A stretch of 6,370 bases of DNA from Planctomycetota bacterium. Lineage in GTDB: Bacteria; Planctomycetota; PUPC01; JABMSA01. Of this stretch, positions 1-6,370 are shown in pieces (position 1 is the stretch's first letter; each line of letters begins with the position of its first letter). The notes beneath the pieces were generated by a model. That model did no database searches. It was not told where the DNA came from and saw only the letters and a program-made list of their open reading frames with translations. Both the position numbers and the translations under genes were made by a program. The stretch covers positions 1 to 6,370 of the forward strand of contig JABMSA010000001.1 of NCBI GenBank assembly GCA_013202185.1, in the 5' to 3' direction.

Positions 1-1
1 C

Positions 2-49
2 GGTATTATTCTAAATGAAAAGATGCTCAAAGACGAGACGTACAACTGA
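2..49 (+). CDS. Possible C-terminal end of an upstream gene (partial)
   Basis: One forward frame is open from the left edge to a TGA at 47-49 and reads GIILNEKMLKDETYN. The other two forward frames stop within the first 18 bases, so if an upstream gene enters the window it must use this frame. The peptide looks like an ordinary charged C-terminus, but 15 codons are too few to identify a family. In related genomes the gene before a BatA-like gene is often a DUF58 protein, so that is the first candidate by context only. The stretch is more AT-rich than the genes that follow, so it could equally be non-coding. Confidence 0.25.
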   Translation, partial: GIILNEKMLKDETYN

Positions 50-171
50 GACGAGCCGGAGGATGCCTTTGCCGGCACAGTAGCTTGCGTCTTGTTGGTT
101 TGTTTTCAGAAGACAGATCAGTTCCTTCTTTTGGTGTTGAGTGAAGTTCGGTTGTCTCGGAGGCAGCGAGG
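50..171 (+). other. Upstream non-coding gap before the VWA operon
   Basis: About 120 bases with no supportable gene. The stretch from about 85 to 135 is rich in T, unlike the coding DNA downstream. I see no convincing pair of -35 and -10 boxes: TTGTTG at 92-97 has no good -10 partner at the right distance. A promoter for the downstream genes could lie here, or the genes could be co-transcribed from further left. The sequence does not decide between these. Confidence 0.4.
159..163 (+). promoter_or_regulatory. Ribosome binding site of the BatA-like gene
   Basis: GGAGG lies 8 bases before the ATG at 172, a strong Shine-Dalgarno match at normal spacing. Reading back in frame, a TGA at 142-144 is met with no ATG, GTG or TTG between, so 172 is the only reasonable start. 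Confidence 0.75.
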
Positions 172-2652
172 ATGAACTTTCTTTTTCCGGCTATGCTCGC
201 CGGCCTTGCCGGTTTGGCGTTACCTGTAGTTTTGCACCTTATTGCCCGCAGCCGGTTCCCGGTGTGGCCGTTTCCCACGATCCGCCTGCTGCGGTATGAG
301 AAGCGTGACAACGTTTTCGCTCGCAAGCTGGTAGACCCCTGGCAACTGCTGCTGCGGCTGCTGGTGCTTGCGCTGCTGGCACTTGCAATGGGCCGATGGT
401 TCATGCCGTCGTCCACGGGCAAGCTTGCGCCGCGCAACCTGATCGTTGTGGTCGATGCTTCCGCAAGCATGCGCATGTCGGCCTACGACACCGCGAAAGA
501 ATCTTTGACCGGCGAGACCGATGAATCTTCCACAACGCTGCTGGACCAGGCCAAGGTTATTGCACGAAGCTTGTTGGCAGATATCGCACTGCCCAGCCGG
601 TGCGCGCTGGTGTCGGTCGGCAGCGAGGTCGACATAGTTGCTCCGCTTGGGCCTACGCCGGAGCTTGCCCTCGAGAAGCTGCCTGCAATCGAAGCCGACG
701 ACGGCACCGGGCCGGGCCTTGTGCGTGCGATCGCAGAATGCAGCGAGATGCTCCGCGGCCGGCGCGAAACGAAATCGCAGGTGGTGGTGCTCACCGACCT
801 CCGCTCGAGTGCCTTCCGCACGCGCAACCAGCGAGACCTCCAGGAAATTGCCGATGCACAGGGGGTGCTGGGTCAGGCTCTCGAGATAATTATCGTAGAC
901 ATCGGATCCAGCGACGCTGAAAACGTTGCCATAATCGAGGCTTACCTCCGGGGCGACGAGGCCAAGGAAGGCGACACCGCACATATAGTGGCACGCGTGC
1001 AGAACCTCGGCGGCGAGAAGCGCGACGCCAAACTCACACTCACCGTTGCAGGCAAGCAGGAGCCGCCCTTCCGCAAGCTGACGCTGGCGCCGGGTGAGGA
1101 AGTCATCGCCGATATTCCAAGCTATGCCAATCGCTCGACCACCGGCTTTGCCCAAGTAACGCTGAAGGACAAGGATTCGGTAATGCACGACAACGCCTAC
1201 ATTCTGCCGTGGGTTGTGTCGCGCCCCAGAGAAGTGCTGCTCGTAAACGGCAGCGCGGCCAGCCGCAGAAGCAGGCACGAGGAGAGCATCCTGAGGGCCA
1301 TGGGCGGCGAGGGCGACGAAGACGCCGAGGAGTTGGAAACGGACGTCATCGACGGGGCGAAGATACTGAAGTTTGCTCTGAACCCCGCGAGGGAGCTGAC
1401 CGGCGAGACGGGCACCGGCGTCAAGACAACAATGATAACTCCCGAAGTGTTTTCGGCCCAGTTGCTGAGCACGTACCATGTTATTATTCTCTACGACGTG
1501 AACGCTCTGCCTCACGAGCGATCTCGCAAAGACCTCGACACATTCGCCCGCAAAGGCGGCGCTCTCCTCCTCATCTGCTCGAAGAGTGTTGTGCCGGGCG
1601 AGTTCAACCCGGCCTTTGCGGAGCCGGCGATCCTCGAGGGAGGTGAGAGCTTGGAAGCGCTTTCGCCGGCAATGATAGGCATCGACCATGTTTTTGCCCC
1701 CGCAACCGCGATGCACCTCAGCAGCTCTCGAAAGCCCATTGTCGACGCCGACAAGAGCGTCACCTACCTTTCCGGCCCGTGGCTTGCGTCGTTCAGGAAT
1801 CGGCGGCAGGAAAACGCCCTGGCGGCTATCCGCATTGTACAGGCAAAGGGCGTTCAGAAGGTCGACAAGGGAGCCAACATCCTCATGCAGGCCGACAGCG
1901 GGCTGCCCCTGGCACTGGAGATTTCACGGGGAAGCGGCAAGGTGATTCTCTTCACTTTCGGCATGGAACTCAGCCGCAGCAACGTCGCAATGACAAAGGC
2001 TTTCCCGCAGCTCGTGTGGCGCCTTATCGATTACATGACGGGCAAGCTGCGGCCGAAACCGCGCGATCTTCTAATAGCTTCCGAGCCTGCCGCCCTCGAC
2101 GCCTCGGAAGGCGAATTCAGGCATACCGACTCATTGATGCTCTTCTCCGAAAACGGCGCGAGCCGCTCGAGGCGGCGCGACAAGAAAGGCACCGCGCCTG
2201 ACGACGATGCCGACCGCGCCGACCAGGATGAAGATGCGGTCAATGAGAGCGGCTCCGAAGGTGCGGATTCTTCCGTCAAGGCGATGGAACCTCTTGAGCT
2301 TCCTGTAACCGACCGGAAAACGGTGTTGGTAAACGGATTGCCCGTGGGCCGCTACAGGCTGCGAAAGGCCGTGGGCACCGCGCGAAGCTACTCTAGACCC
2401 ATTGCCGTGAACCCCGACCCGCGCGAAAGCGACATGTCGCGGGTTGAAGAAGAGGATTTGAACGAGGTATTTCATGGGGCCGTGCGCGTGATGGCGCCGG
2501 CCGAAGCGGCCGGCATCGCGCCCAAGGGCATCGAGCTGTGGCCGCTTGTGATAACCCTGCTGCTGATTGCGTACGCCGCCGAAGCGATGTCTGCCTATGT
2601 TGTAGGCGTGATACGAGCAAAGAAACTAGAGGCCGAAGAGCTGGAACCGTAA
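172..2652 (+). CDS. BatA-like membrane protein with VWA domain and degenerate amidotransferase-like region
   Basis: 826 residues. Residues 1-78 match the N-terminal BatA-type double-transmembrane module: a helix at about 5-25, a basic loop, and a second helix at about 57-77. A VWA domain follows at about 88-250, with MIDAS residues D95, S97 and S99 (DASAS), likely T179 and D209, so metal binding looks intact. Residues 251-348 resemble an Ig/CARDB-like sandwich. Residues 353-625 resemble a degenerate class I glutamine-amidotransferase fold, including KGGALLLICSKS (461-472) and a GSGKVILFTFGMEL strand, with no clear catalytic triad. Residues 664-706 are basic then strongly acidic low complexity. 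A last helix at about 789-811 leaves a short charged tail. The positive-inside rule places the middle of the protein outside the inner membrane. It is much longer than a classical BatA of roughly 330 residues, which fits the large planctomycete-type versions. Bat proteins were linked to aerotolerance in Bacteroides, but the role here is unknown, so no symbol is given. Confidence 0.9.
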   Translation: MNFLFPAMLAGLAGLALPVVLHLIARSRFPVWPFPTIRLLRYEKRDNVFARKLVDPWQLLLRLLVLALLALAMGRWFMPSSTGKLAPRNLIVVVDASASMRMSAYDTAKESLTGETDESSTTLLDQAKVIARSLLADIALPSRCALVSVGSEVDIVAPLGPTPELALEKLPAIEADDGTGPGLVRAIAECSEMLRGRRETKSQVVVLTDLRSSAFRTRNQRDLQEIADAQGVLGQALEIIIVDIGSSDAENVAIIEAYLRGDEAKEGDTAHIVARVQNLGGEKRDAKLTLTVAGKQEPPFRKLTLAPGEEVIADIPSYANRSTTGFAQVTLKDKDSVMHDNAYILPWVVSRPREVLLVNGSAASRRSRHEESILRAMGGEGDEDAEELETDVIDGAKILKFALNPARELTGETGTGVKTTMITPEVFSAQLLSTYHVIILYDVNALPHERSRKDLDTFARKGGALLLICSKSVVPGEFNPAFAEPAILEGGESLEALSPAMIGIDHVFAPATAMHLSSSRKPIVDADKSVTYLSGPWLASFRNRRQENALAAIRIVQAKGVQKVDKGANILMQADSGLPLALEISRGSGKVILFTFGMELSRSNVAMTKAFPQLVWRLIDYMTGKLRPKPRDLLIASEPAALDASEGEFRHTDSLMLFSENGASRSRRRDKKGTAPDDDADRADQDEDAVNESGSEGADSSVKAMEPLELPVTDRKTVLVNGLPVGRYRLRKAVGTARSYSRPIAVNPDPRESDMSRVEEEDLNEVFHGAVRVMAPAEAAGIAPKGIELWPLVITLLLIAYAAEAMSAYVVGVIRAKKLEAEELEP
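2496..2514 (+). repeat. Perfect GC-only inverted repeat inside the BatA-like gene
   Basis: GCCGGCCG at 2496-2503 and CGGCCGGC at 2507-2514 are exact reverse complements separated by AAG, giving a potential 8-base-pair all-GC hairpin with a three-base loop. It lies inside the coding sequence, about 140 bases before the stop, and encodes an Ala/Gly/Pro-rich linker before the last membrane helix. No T-tract follows, so it is not an intrinsic terminator. It may only reflect GC-rich Ala and Gly codons. Confidence 0.5.
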
Positions 2653-2693
2653 CACTGTTGTCGGATCCCTTCTTTGAGCGGATTCCGAAGATC

Positions 2694-2700
2694 AGGAAAG
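2694..2700 (+). promoter_or_regulatory. Ribosome binding site of the second VWA gene
   Basis: AGGAAAG ends 7 bases before the ATG at 2708. A second ATG at 2703 is in another frame and too close to this site to matter. The site lies in the 55-base gap after the first gene, which shows no terminator, consistent with one transcript. Confidence 0.6.
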
Positions 2701-2707
2701 CGATGCG

Positions 2708-5125
2708 ATGATCGAGCAATTATTTCGGACGATTGTTTTCTGGATACTGGGCCTCGACAACCCCGGCACAATCGTTGAGACCAAGCAGTTGGAATGGTAC
2801 ACGGCCCTGCAATTCGGCGATGCGCTGCTGATTTGCCTGGGTGTTTTGGGCCTTGCAGCGGCCGCCGTCAACTTTCTTCCACGCAACGGGCTTCCCTGGC
2901 GAGCGCGAATAGCAGTAGCCCTCATCCGCATCGTCGGGTTTGGAATACTGATTTTCCTTCTCTGCCAGTTCGAGCTTCGTCTCACAGTGGAGCGCTCCTT
3001 GCCGCCGAACGTGGCCGTGCTCACCGACACCTCCGGCAGCATGGGCTTCCGCGACCAGAAAGACGGCCCCACACGCCTCGAGATAGCCCGCAAGCTGCAG
3101 GCCGGGCCGCTGGCCAAATTGGCAGACAAGGCCAATGTTGCCCCCTACACGGTGGGCTGGCAGCTCGAGCCCGACGACGGCCGGGCACAGGCCTCCGGAA
3201 ATACGCACCTGATGGACTGCCTGAAGGATCTGGCCCGGCAGGAGCGCGATCTGCAAGCGGTGGTCTTGCTCTCCGACGCCAACGACACCACGGGCAACAT
3301 CGGCGCCGGCGTGTCAGCGGTACTTGTGTCGCGCGGTTTGCCGCTTTATCCGGTTGTCATAGGCAGCCCCGATGCAACCGCCGCCGACTTCGTCAAGCGA
3401 ACGGGCGGCGGCGATTACGTGCGCCTCGGCGACGAACTCCATCTGCAGGCCGAATTCGTGCCCAGCGGGTCCGAAAGAAGAGAAGTGACAGCGCTGCTCT
3501 TTGTGGACGGCACAAAGGTGCCCATCAAGAGACGCGACAACATACGCGTAGAGAAAGAGCCCGTGCCCATAGGCTTCGTTGTTAAGCCGAAGAAGGCCGG
3601 CCGGTTCACATACCGCATTCGCGTGGAGGGCGCCGAAAGCTCGGGGCCCAGCGAACTCCTCGAGGCGAAGTTTACAGTCGATGTTATCGATCAGCGCATC
3701 AGGGTGCTGATGGTCGACATTCCCCGGCCCGAGTTGGCCCAAGTCAGTACCTTCCTCGAGCAAGACCCCGTGATCGACCTGGCCGTTCTCGTCAAGCTGC
3801 CCAAGGGCGGCTGGCACGCGTGGGGCGAGATGCACCACAAGAACGTCAGCCAGGGATTGCCCGATGACGAGCAAGAACTTTACGAGTACGACGTTATCAT
3901 CTGGGGCGACATTTCGCGCGGCTATTTCCAATCGCACGATGCCGCATCGTCGAAAATGCACTGGCTGGTCGAATTTGTGAAGCGCCGTGGCGGCGGGCTC
4001 ATCACACTGGGCGGCCAGTCGGTTTACAGCGCCGGCCTCTACAACGACACCGAGCTGGCGTCTATCCTGCCATTTGGCGTCGTGCCCATGAGGAAGCCGC
4101 AGGCACCCAAGAAGTTTTCTGTGATACCGACCCCGATAGGGCTCAGCCACCCGGTAATGATGCTGGAGCGCGACGCCGAAGGCAACAAAAACGCCTGGTT
4201 GGAGCTGCCGGAACTCGAGGGATGCAACCGTGTGGGCGAAGTGAAGCCCGGCGCACTGCTGCTGGCCATTCGCGATCTGGACGGCGAAGAACTGCCCGTG
4301 ATAGCCTACCAGATTGTAGGCAAGGGACGTGTGCTATCTCTCACGGCCGACACCACCTGGCGCTGGGGAATGCAGCGCCCGCGCGGAGATACCGACACCG
4401 GAGAGGCCGAAGGCGAAGACTACTTCCGCCGCTTCTGGGGCAACGCTGTTCGCGACATAGCACCCGACCCCCGCCTCACGCCCGACCGGCCGCAGATCGA
4501 CCGGAGAGTTTCCGACGCGGCCGTAGGCCAGAGAATAACGCTTACAACCCGCCTCATCAACAAACTGTATCAGCCGGTGGAGAAAGCCGACCTCACCGTG
4601 CGGGTGACCAGCCCCAGCGACCGCGTGGTGCGCATTTATCCTTGCGACAGCCGCACGCGAAAGGGCGTGTACGAATACGACGTGACGTTGACAGAACCCG
4701 GCACCTGGCGTGTCGAGGTGGTACATGAAGAAGAAAAGGTGATGCAGGCCATCAAGAAAGCCGAGCAAGCCCTGGCCAAGGCGAAACGCGAAGACGACAG
4801 GGACGCTATCAAGAGCGCAACCTTCGCCCTCGAGACCGCCAAAGCCGTCATTGCCGTCGAAAAGGTCGAAGCAGGCGAAAGTCGATCCGAGATGCAGGAT
4901 CCTCGTTCGAAGCCCGATTTCATCGCCGGGCTGGCCGATGACACCGGGGGGCGGACCTTCCGTCCGGACGAAGTGCACGAGCTGCTGACTACCTTGGACC
5001 TCGCGTCGCACAAGGTGACGCGAAGCTACACGGTGCCGGTGTGGAACCTCCCCGCAATCATGATAGTGTTCATCCTGTTGGTAGCTCTTGATTGTCTTAT
5101 TCGTAAGAGAAGGGGACTGGTATGA
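2708..5125 (+). CDS. VWA and glutamine-amidotransferase-like domain membrane protein
   Basis: 805 residues. Two N-terminal membrane helices (about 37-57 and 68-88) are joined by a short basic loop. The VWA domain follows at about 99-235, with MIDAS residues D107, S109 and S111 (DTSGS), T166 and D190, all intact. Residues 236-328 look like an Ig-type sandwich. Residues 330-585 fit the class I glutamine-amidotransferase-like fold common in planctomycete VWA proteins: YDVIIWGDI (394-402), RGGGLITLGGQSVYSAG (427-443) and GKGRVLSLTADTTWRWG (538-554). The usual nucleophile cysteine is absent from the GGQSVYSAG turn, so glutaminase activity is unlikely. A second Ig-like domain (about 600-672) is followed by a charged Ala/Lys/Glu helical insert (674-722), a LADDTGG segment (742-748), a last helix (779-797) and a basic tail. 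Most of the protein should lie outside the inner membrane. Its place between two other envelope genes suggests a shared complex, but substrate and role are unknown. Confidence 0.9.
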   Translation: MIEQLFRTIVFWILGLDNPGTIVETKQLEWYTALQFGDALLICLGVLGLAAAAVNFLPRNGLPWRARIAVALIRIVGFGILIFLLCQFELRLTVERSLPPNVAVLTDTSGSMGFRDQKDGPTRLEIARKLQAGPLAKLADKANVAPYTVGWQLEPDDGRAQASGNTHLMDCLKDLARQERDLQAVVLLSDANDTTGNIGAGVSAVLVSRGLPLYPVVIGSPDATAADFVKRTGGGDYVRLGDELHLQAEFVPSGSERREVTALLFVDGTKVPIKRRDNIRVEKEPVPIGFVVKPKKAGRFTYRIRVEGAESSGPSELLEAKFTVDVIDQRIRVLMVDIPRPELAQVSTFLEQDPVIDLAVLVKLPKGGWHAWGEMHHKNVSQGLPDDEQELYEYDVIIWGDISRGYFQSHDAASSKMHWLVEFVKRRGGGLITLGGQSVYSAGLYNDTELASILPFGVVPMRKPQAPKKFSVIPTPIGLSHPVMMLERDAEGNKNAWLELPELEGCNRVGEVKPGALLLAIRDLDGEELPVIAYQIVGKGRVLSLTADTTWRWGMQRPRGDTDTGEAEGEDYFRRFWGNAVRDIAPDPRLTPDRPQIDRRVSDAAVGQRITLTTRLINKLYQPVEKADLTVRVTSPSDRVVRIYPCDSRTRKGVYEYDVTLTEPGTWRVEVVHEEEKVMQAIKKAEQALAKAKREDDRDAIKSATFALETAKAVIAVEKVEAGESRSEMQDPRSKPDFIAGLADDTGGRTFRPDEVHELLTTLDLASHKVTRSYTVPVWNLPAIMIVFILLVALDCLIRKRRGLV
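5109..5116 (+). promoter_or_regulatory. Ribosome binding site of the third gene, inside the end of the second
   Basis: GAAGGGGA lies 5 bases before the ATG at 5122, within the last codons of the preceding gene. With the ATGA overlap at 5122-5125 this is a classic arrangement for coupled translation of neighbouring genes. Confidence 0.65.
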
Positions 5126-6370
5126 ACAATGCAGAGACGTTCGAGAAAGGATTGAAGAACATCCGCCGTGGGGCGCGCCGTTTCGGAAAATTCCGCAAGC
5201 GCTGGGCGGTGCTCAATGGCCTGGCCTGCTTCATCATTGCGTCGCCGGGGGCGCTGCTGATTTGGTTCGGCCTCGATTGGGGGCTCACCGAGCTCGGCGT
5301 CCCGATGCCCTACTGGCTGCTTTTGCCTCTCTTTGCCGTGGTGTGCGGCATCTCGTTGTGGGCGTGCGCCAAGTGGCTGCTAAGGCCCGCGATGCGACGC
5401 ATCCGCGCCGAGCACGAGGCGCTTGTTATTGAGAATCTTCATGGTGAGCTGGACAATGCTCTCATCGGTTCGATGCAGCTCGGAGATGAGTTGGCCTCCG
5501 GTGCCGGCAGTTCCCTGGGCTACGCCGAGGAACTGGTGAGAGAACTGGTGCGGCTCTCGGCGGCGCGGCTCGCCGAAATCCGCCCAAAGAAACTCGTCGA
5601 CCTCTCCCGAACACTGTGGCATCTTGCAGGCTCACTGCCCGTTGTGGCACTGGTAGTGCTCAGCGTGCTCTTTGCGTCGGGCGCCATCCAGGCGCGGGCA
5701 CTGCGCCTGTCCGACGCCTACGCCGCTTTCGTCGAACTGCTGTTTCCCGTGACCTTCCACGTTACTCCCGGCAACGCCGCCGTGGTGCGTGGCCGGCCCG
5801 TCGGCCTCGAAGTCATGGTCGAGGGCGCGCGTGGCCGCAAGGTTGAGCTTATCCTCACCGACGTCGAAACCCGGCAGGAGGCCCGGCCGAAAGTGCCCGA
5901 ACTGAAGGACCGCCGAACCAGATACGAACTGCCTGGCGCGGAGAACACCTTCGTCTATGTGTTCAAGTATCGCACGCGGCTTTCTCCGGAGTTCAAGATA
6001 ATGGTAGACGACCTCCCGGAGATACAGGCCATTCAATATGAAATGAGCCCTCCGAAGTACACCGGGCATCCGACGCGCATGATCAAGGGGCGCATAGGCA
6101 AGCTGCAGGAACTGCGCGGCACCGAAGTGCTCATAAGCTTTGCCGCCACCACCGACCTCGATCCCGAAAACTGCTACGTGGAATGGCCCTACAGAGACGG
6201 CGACGCCAAAACGGGGCCCATGGACGTCAGCGGGCGGTTCGGCAGCTTCTCTTTCATTGTCGAAGACAACGAACGCCTCGCCATTCATCTCACCGGTGTT
6301 CTCGGTGAGGGATTCGAGATGGCCGAGCCGGCCAACCTCGAGATCGTCGTGCGCAACGACAAGAGGCCCA
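5122..6370 (+). CDS. DUF4175-like three-helix membrane protein, 5' part only
   Basis: 416 codons are open from ATG 5122 to the right edge with no stop, so the C-terminus is missing. The start is fixed by the ATGA overlap and a good ribosome binding site. The N-terminus is very basic (RRGARRFGKFRKR, 15-27). Two membrane helices follow at about 31-52 and 63-87, then a helical cytoplasmic stretch (88-164) with LHGELDNALIGSMQLGDE (106-123), which resembles the 'LxDRLxTAxEL' segment of DUF4175-type proteins. A third helix (165-187) leads to an outer Ig-like region (about 210-300). The motif YEMSPPKYTG (306-315), followed by GRIGKLQELRGTEV (323-336), is the typical 'PxYTG...G.I..L.GT.V' signature of these proteins. 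Family members commonly exceed 700 residues and end in long coiled-coil and low-complexity parts, so a large section probably lies beyond the edge. The family has no settled function. Operon position suggests it works with the two VWA proteins. Confidence 0.85.
   Translation, partial: MNNAETFEKGLKNIRRGARRFGKFRKRWAVLNGLACFIIASPGALLIWFGLDWGLTELGVPMPYWLLLPLFAVVCGISLWACAKWLLRPAMRRIRAEHEALVIENLHGELDNALIGSMQLGDELASGAGSSLGYAEELVRELVRLSAARLAEIRPKKLVDLSRTLWHLAGSLPVVALVVLSVLFASGAIQARALRLSDAYAAFVELLFPVTFHVTPGNAAVVRGRPVGLEVMVEGARGRKVELILTDVETRQEARPKVPELKDRRTRYELPGAENTFVYVFKYRTRLSPEFKIMVDDLPEIQAIQYEMSPPKYTGHPTRMIKGRIGKLQELRGTEVLISFAATTDLDPENCYVEWPYRDGDAKTGPMDVSGRFGSFSFIVEDNERLAIHLTGVLGEGFEMAEPANLEIVVRNDKRP

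Noticed and set aside
57..65. GGAGG followed by ATG at 63 as a gene start
   Set aside because: The ATG touches the Shine-Dalgarno-like bases, leaving no spacing, and no reading frame worth calling follows it before 172.
55..76. Inverted repeat GCCGG/CCGGC in the upstream gap, as a terminator of a preceding gene
   Set aside because: Only five pairs around a 12-base loop with no T-run directly after it. This is not convincing.
220..1716. A 498-codon open frame on the - strand opposite the BatA-like gene, with similar ones at 3314-4150 and 5632-6288
   Set aside because: All three share the same phase relative to the sense codons: antisense codons lie exactly over sense codons. They stay open because TTA, CTA and TCA, whose complements are stops, are rare in these GC-rich genes. 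Their products show no recognisable domain and are rich in Arg, His and Gly, as expected of shadows.
2661..2688. Possible hairpin TCGGA/TCCGA in the gap between the first and second genes
   Set aside because: Only five pairs before two mismatches, a long loop and no T-tract follow. It is too weak for a terminator, and the gap is otherwise too short to hold a promoter I could support.
3965..4060. Active glutamine amidotransferase in the second gene
   Set aside because: The turn where the nucleophilic cysteine should lie reads GGQSVYSAG, with no Cys. The fold resemblance is kept but catalysis is not claimed.

Overview
The window is GC-rich, apparently bacterial DNA. It carries three large, tightly packed genes on the + strand that read as one operon: two long proteins with von Willebrand factor A (VWA) domains, followed by the first 416 codons of a three-helix membrane protein of the DUF4175-like type. 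This gene set is typical of Planctomycetota and neighbouring phyla (Lentisphaerota, Hydrogenedentota and similar). There it usually follows a MoxR AAA+ ATPase gene and a DUF58 gene. The phylum is inferred from gene content and protein style; nothing in the window proves it.

Layout: positions 1-171 are an upstream gap that may hold the last 15 codons of a preceding gene. A BatA-like gene lies at 172-2652. After 55 bases comes a VWA protein with a degenerate glutamine-amidotransferase-like fold at 2708-5125. The third gene starts at 5122, sharing the bases ATGA with the stop of the second, and runs off the right edge. Each start has a purine-rich ribosome binding site at a sensible distance. 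No RNA gene, mobile element, CRISPR array or convincing terminator was seen.

Together the three products look like an envelope complex. All are anchored in the inner membrane, and their charged flanks predict that the VWA, amidotransferase-like and Ig-like domains lie on the outer (periplasmic) side. Both VWA domains keep the metal-binding MIDAS residues. Both amidotransferase-like regions lack an obvious nucleophilic cysteine, so binding or scaffolding is more likely than catalysis. The least ordinary features are two extra segments on the outer side: a basic-then-acidic low-complexity stretch in the first protein and a predicted helical hairpin in the second. The biological role of this gene set is not established, and I do not see a clearly new defence or mobile system here.
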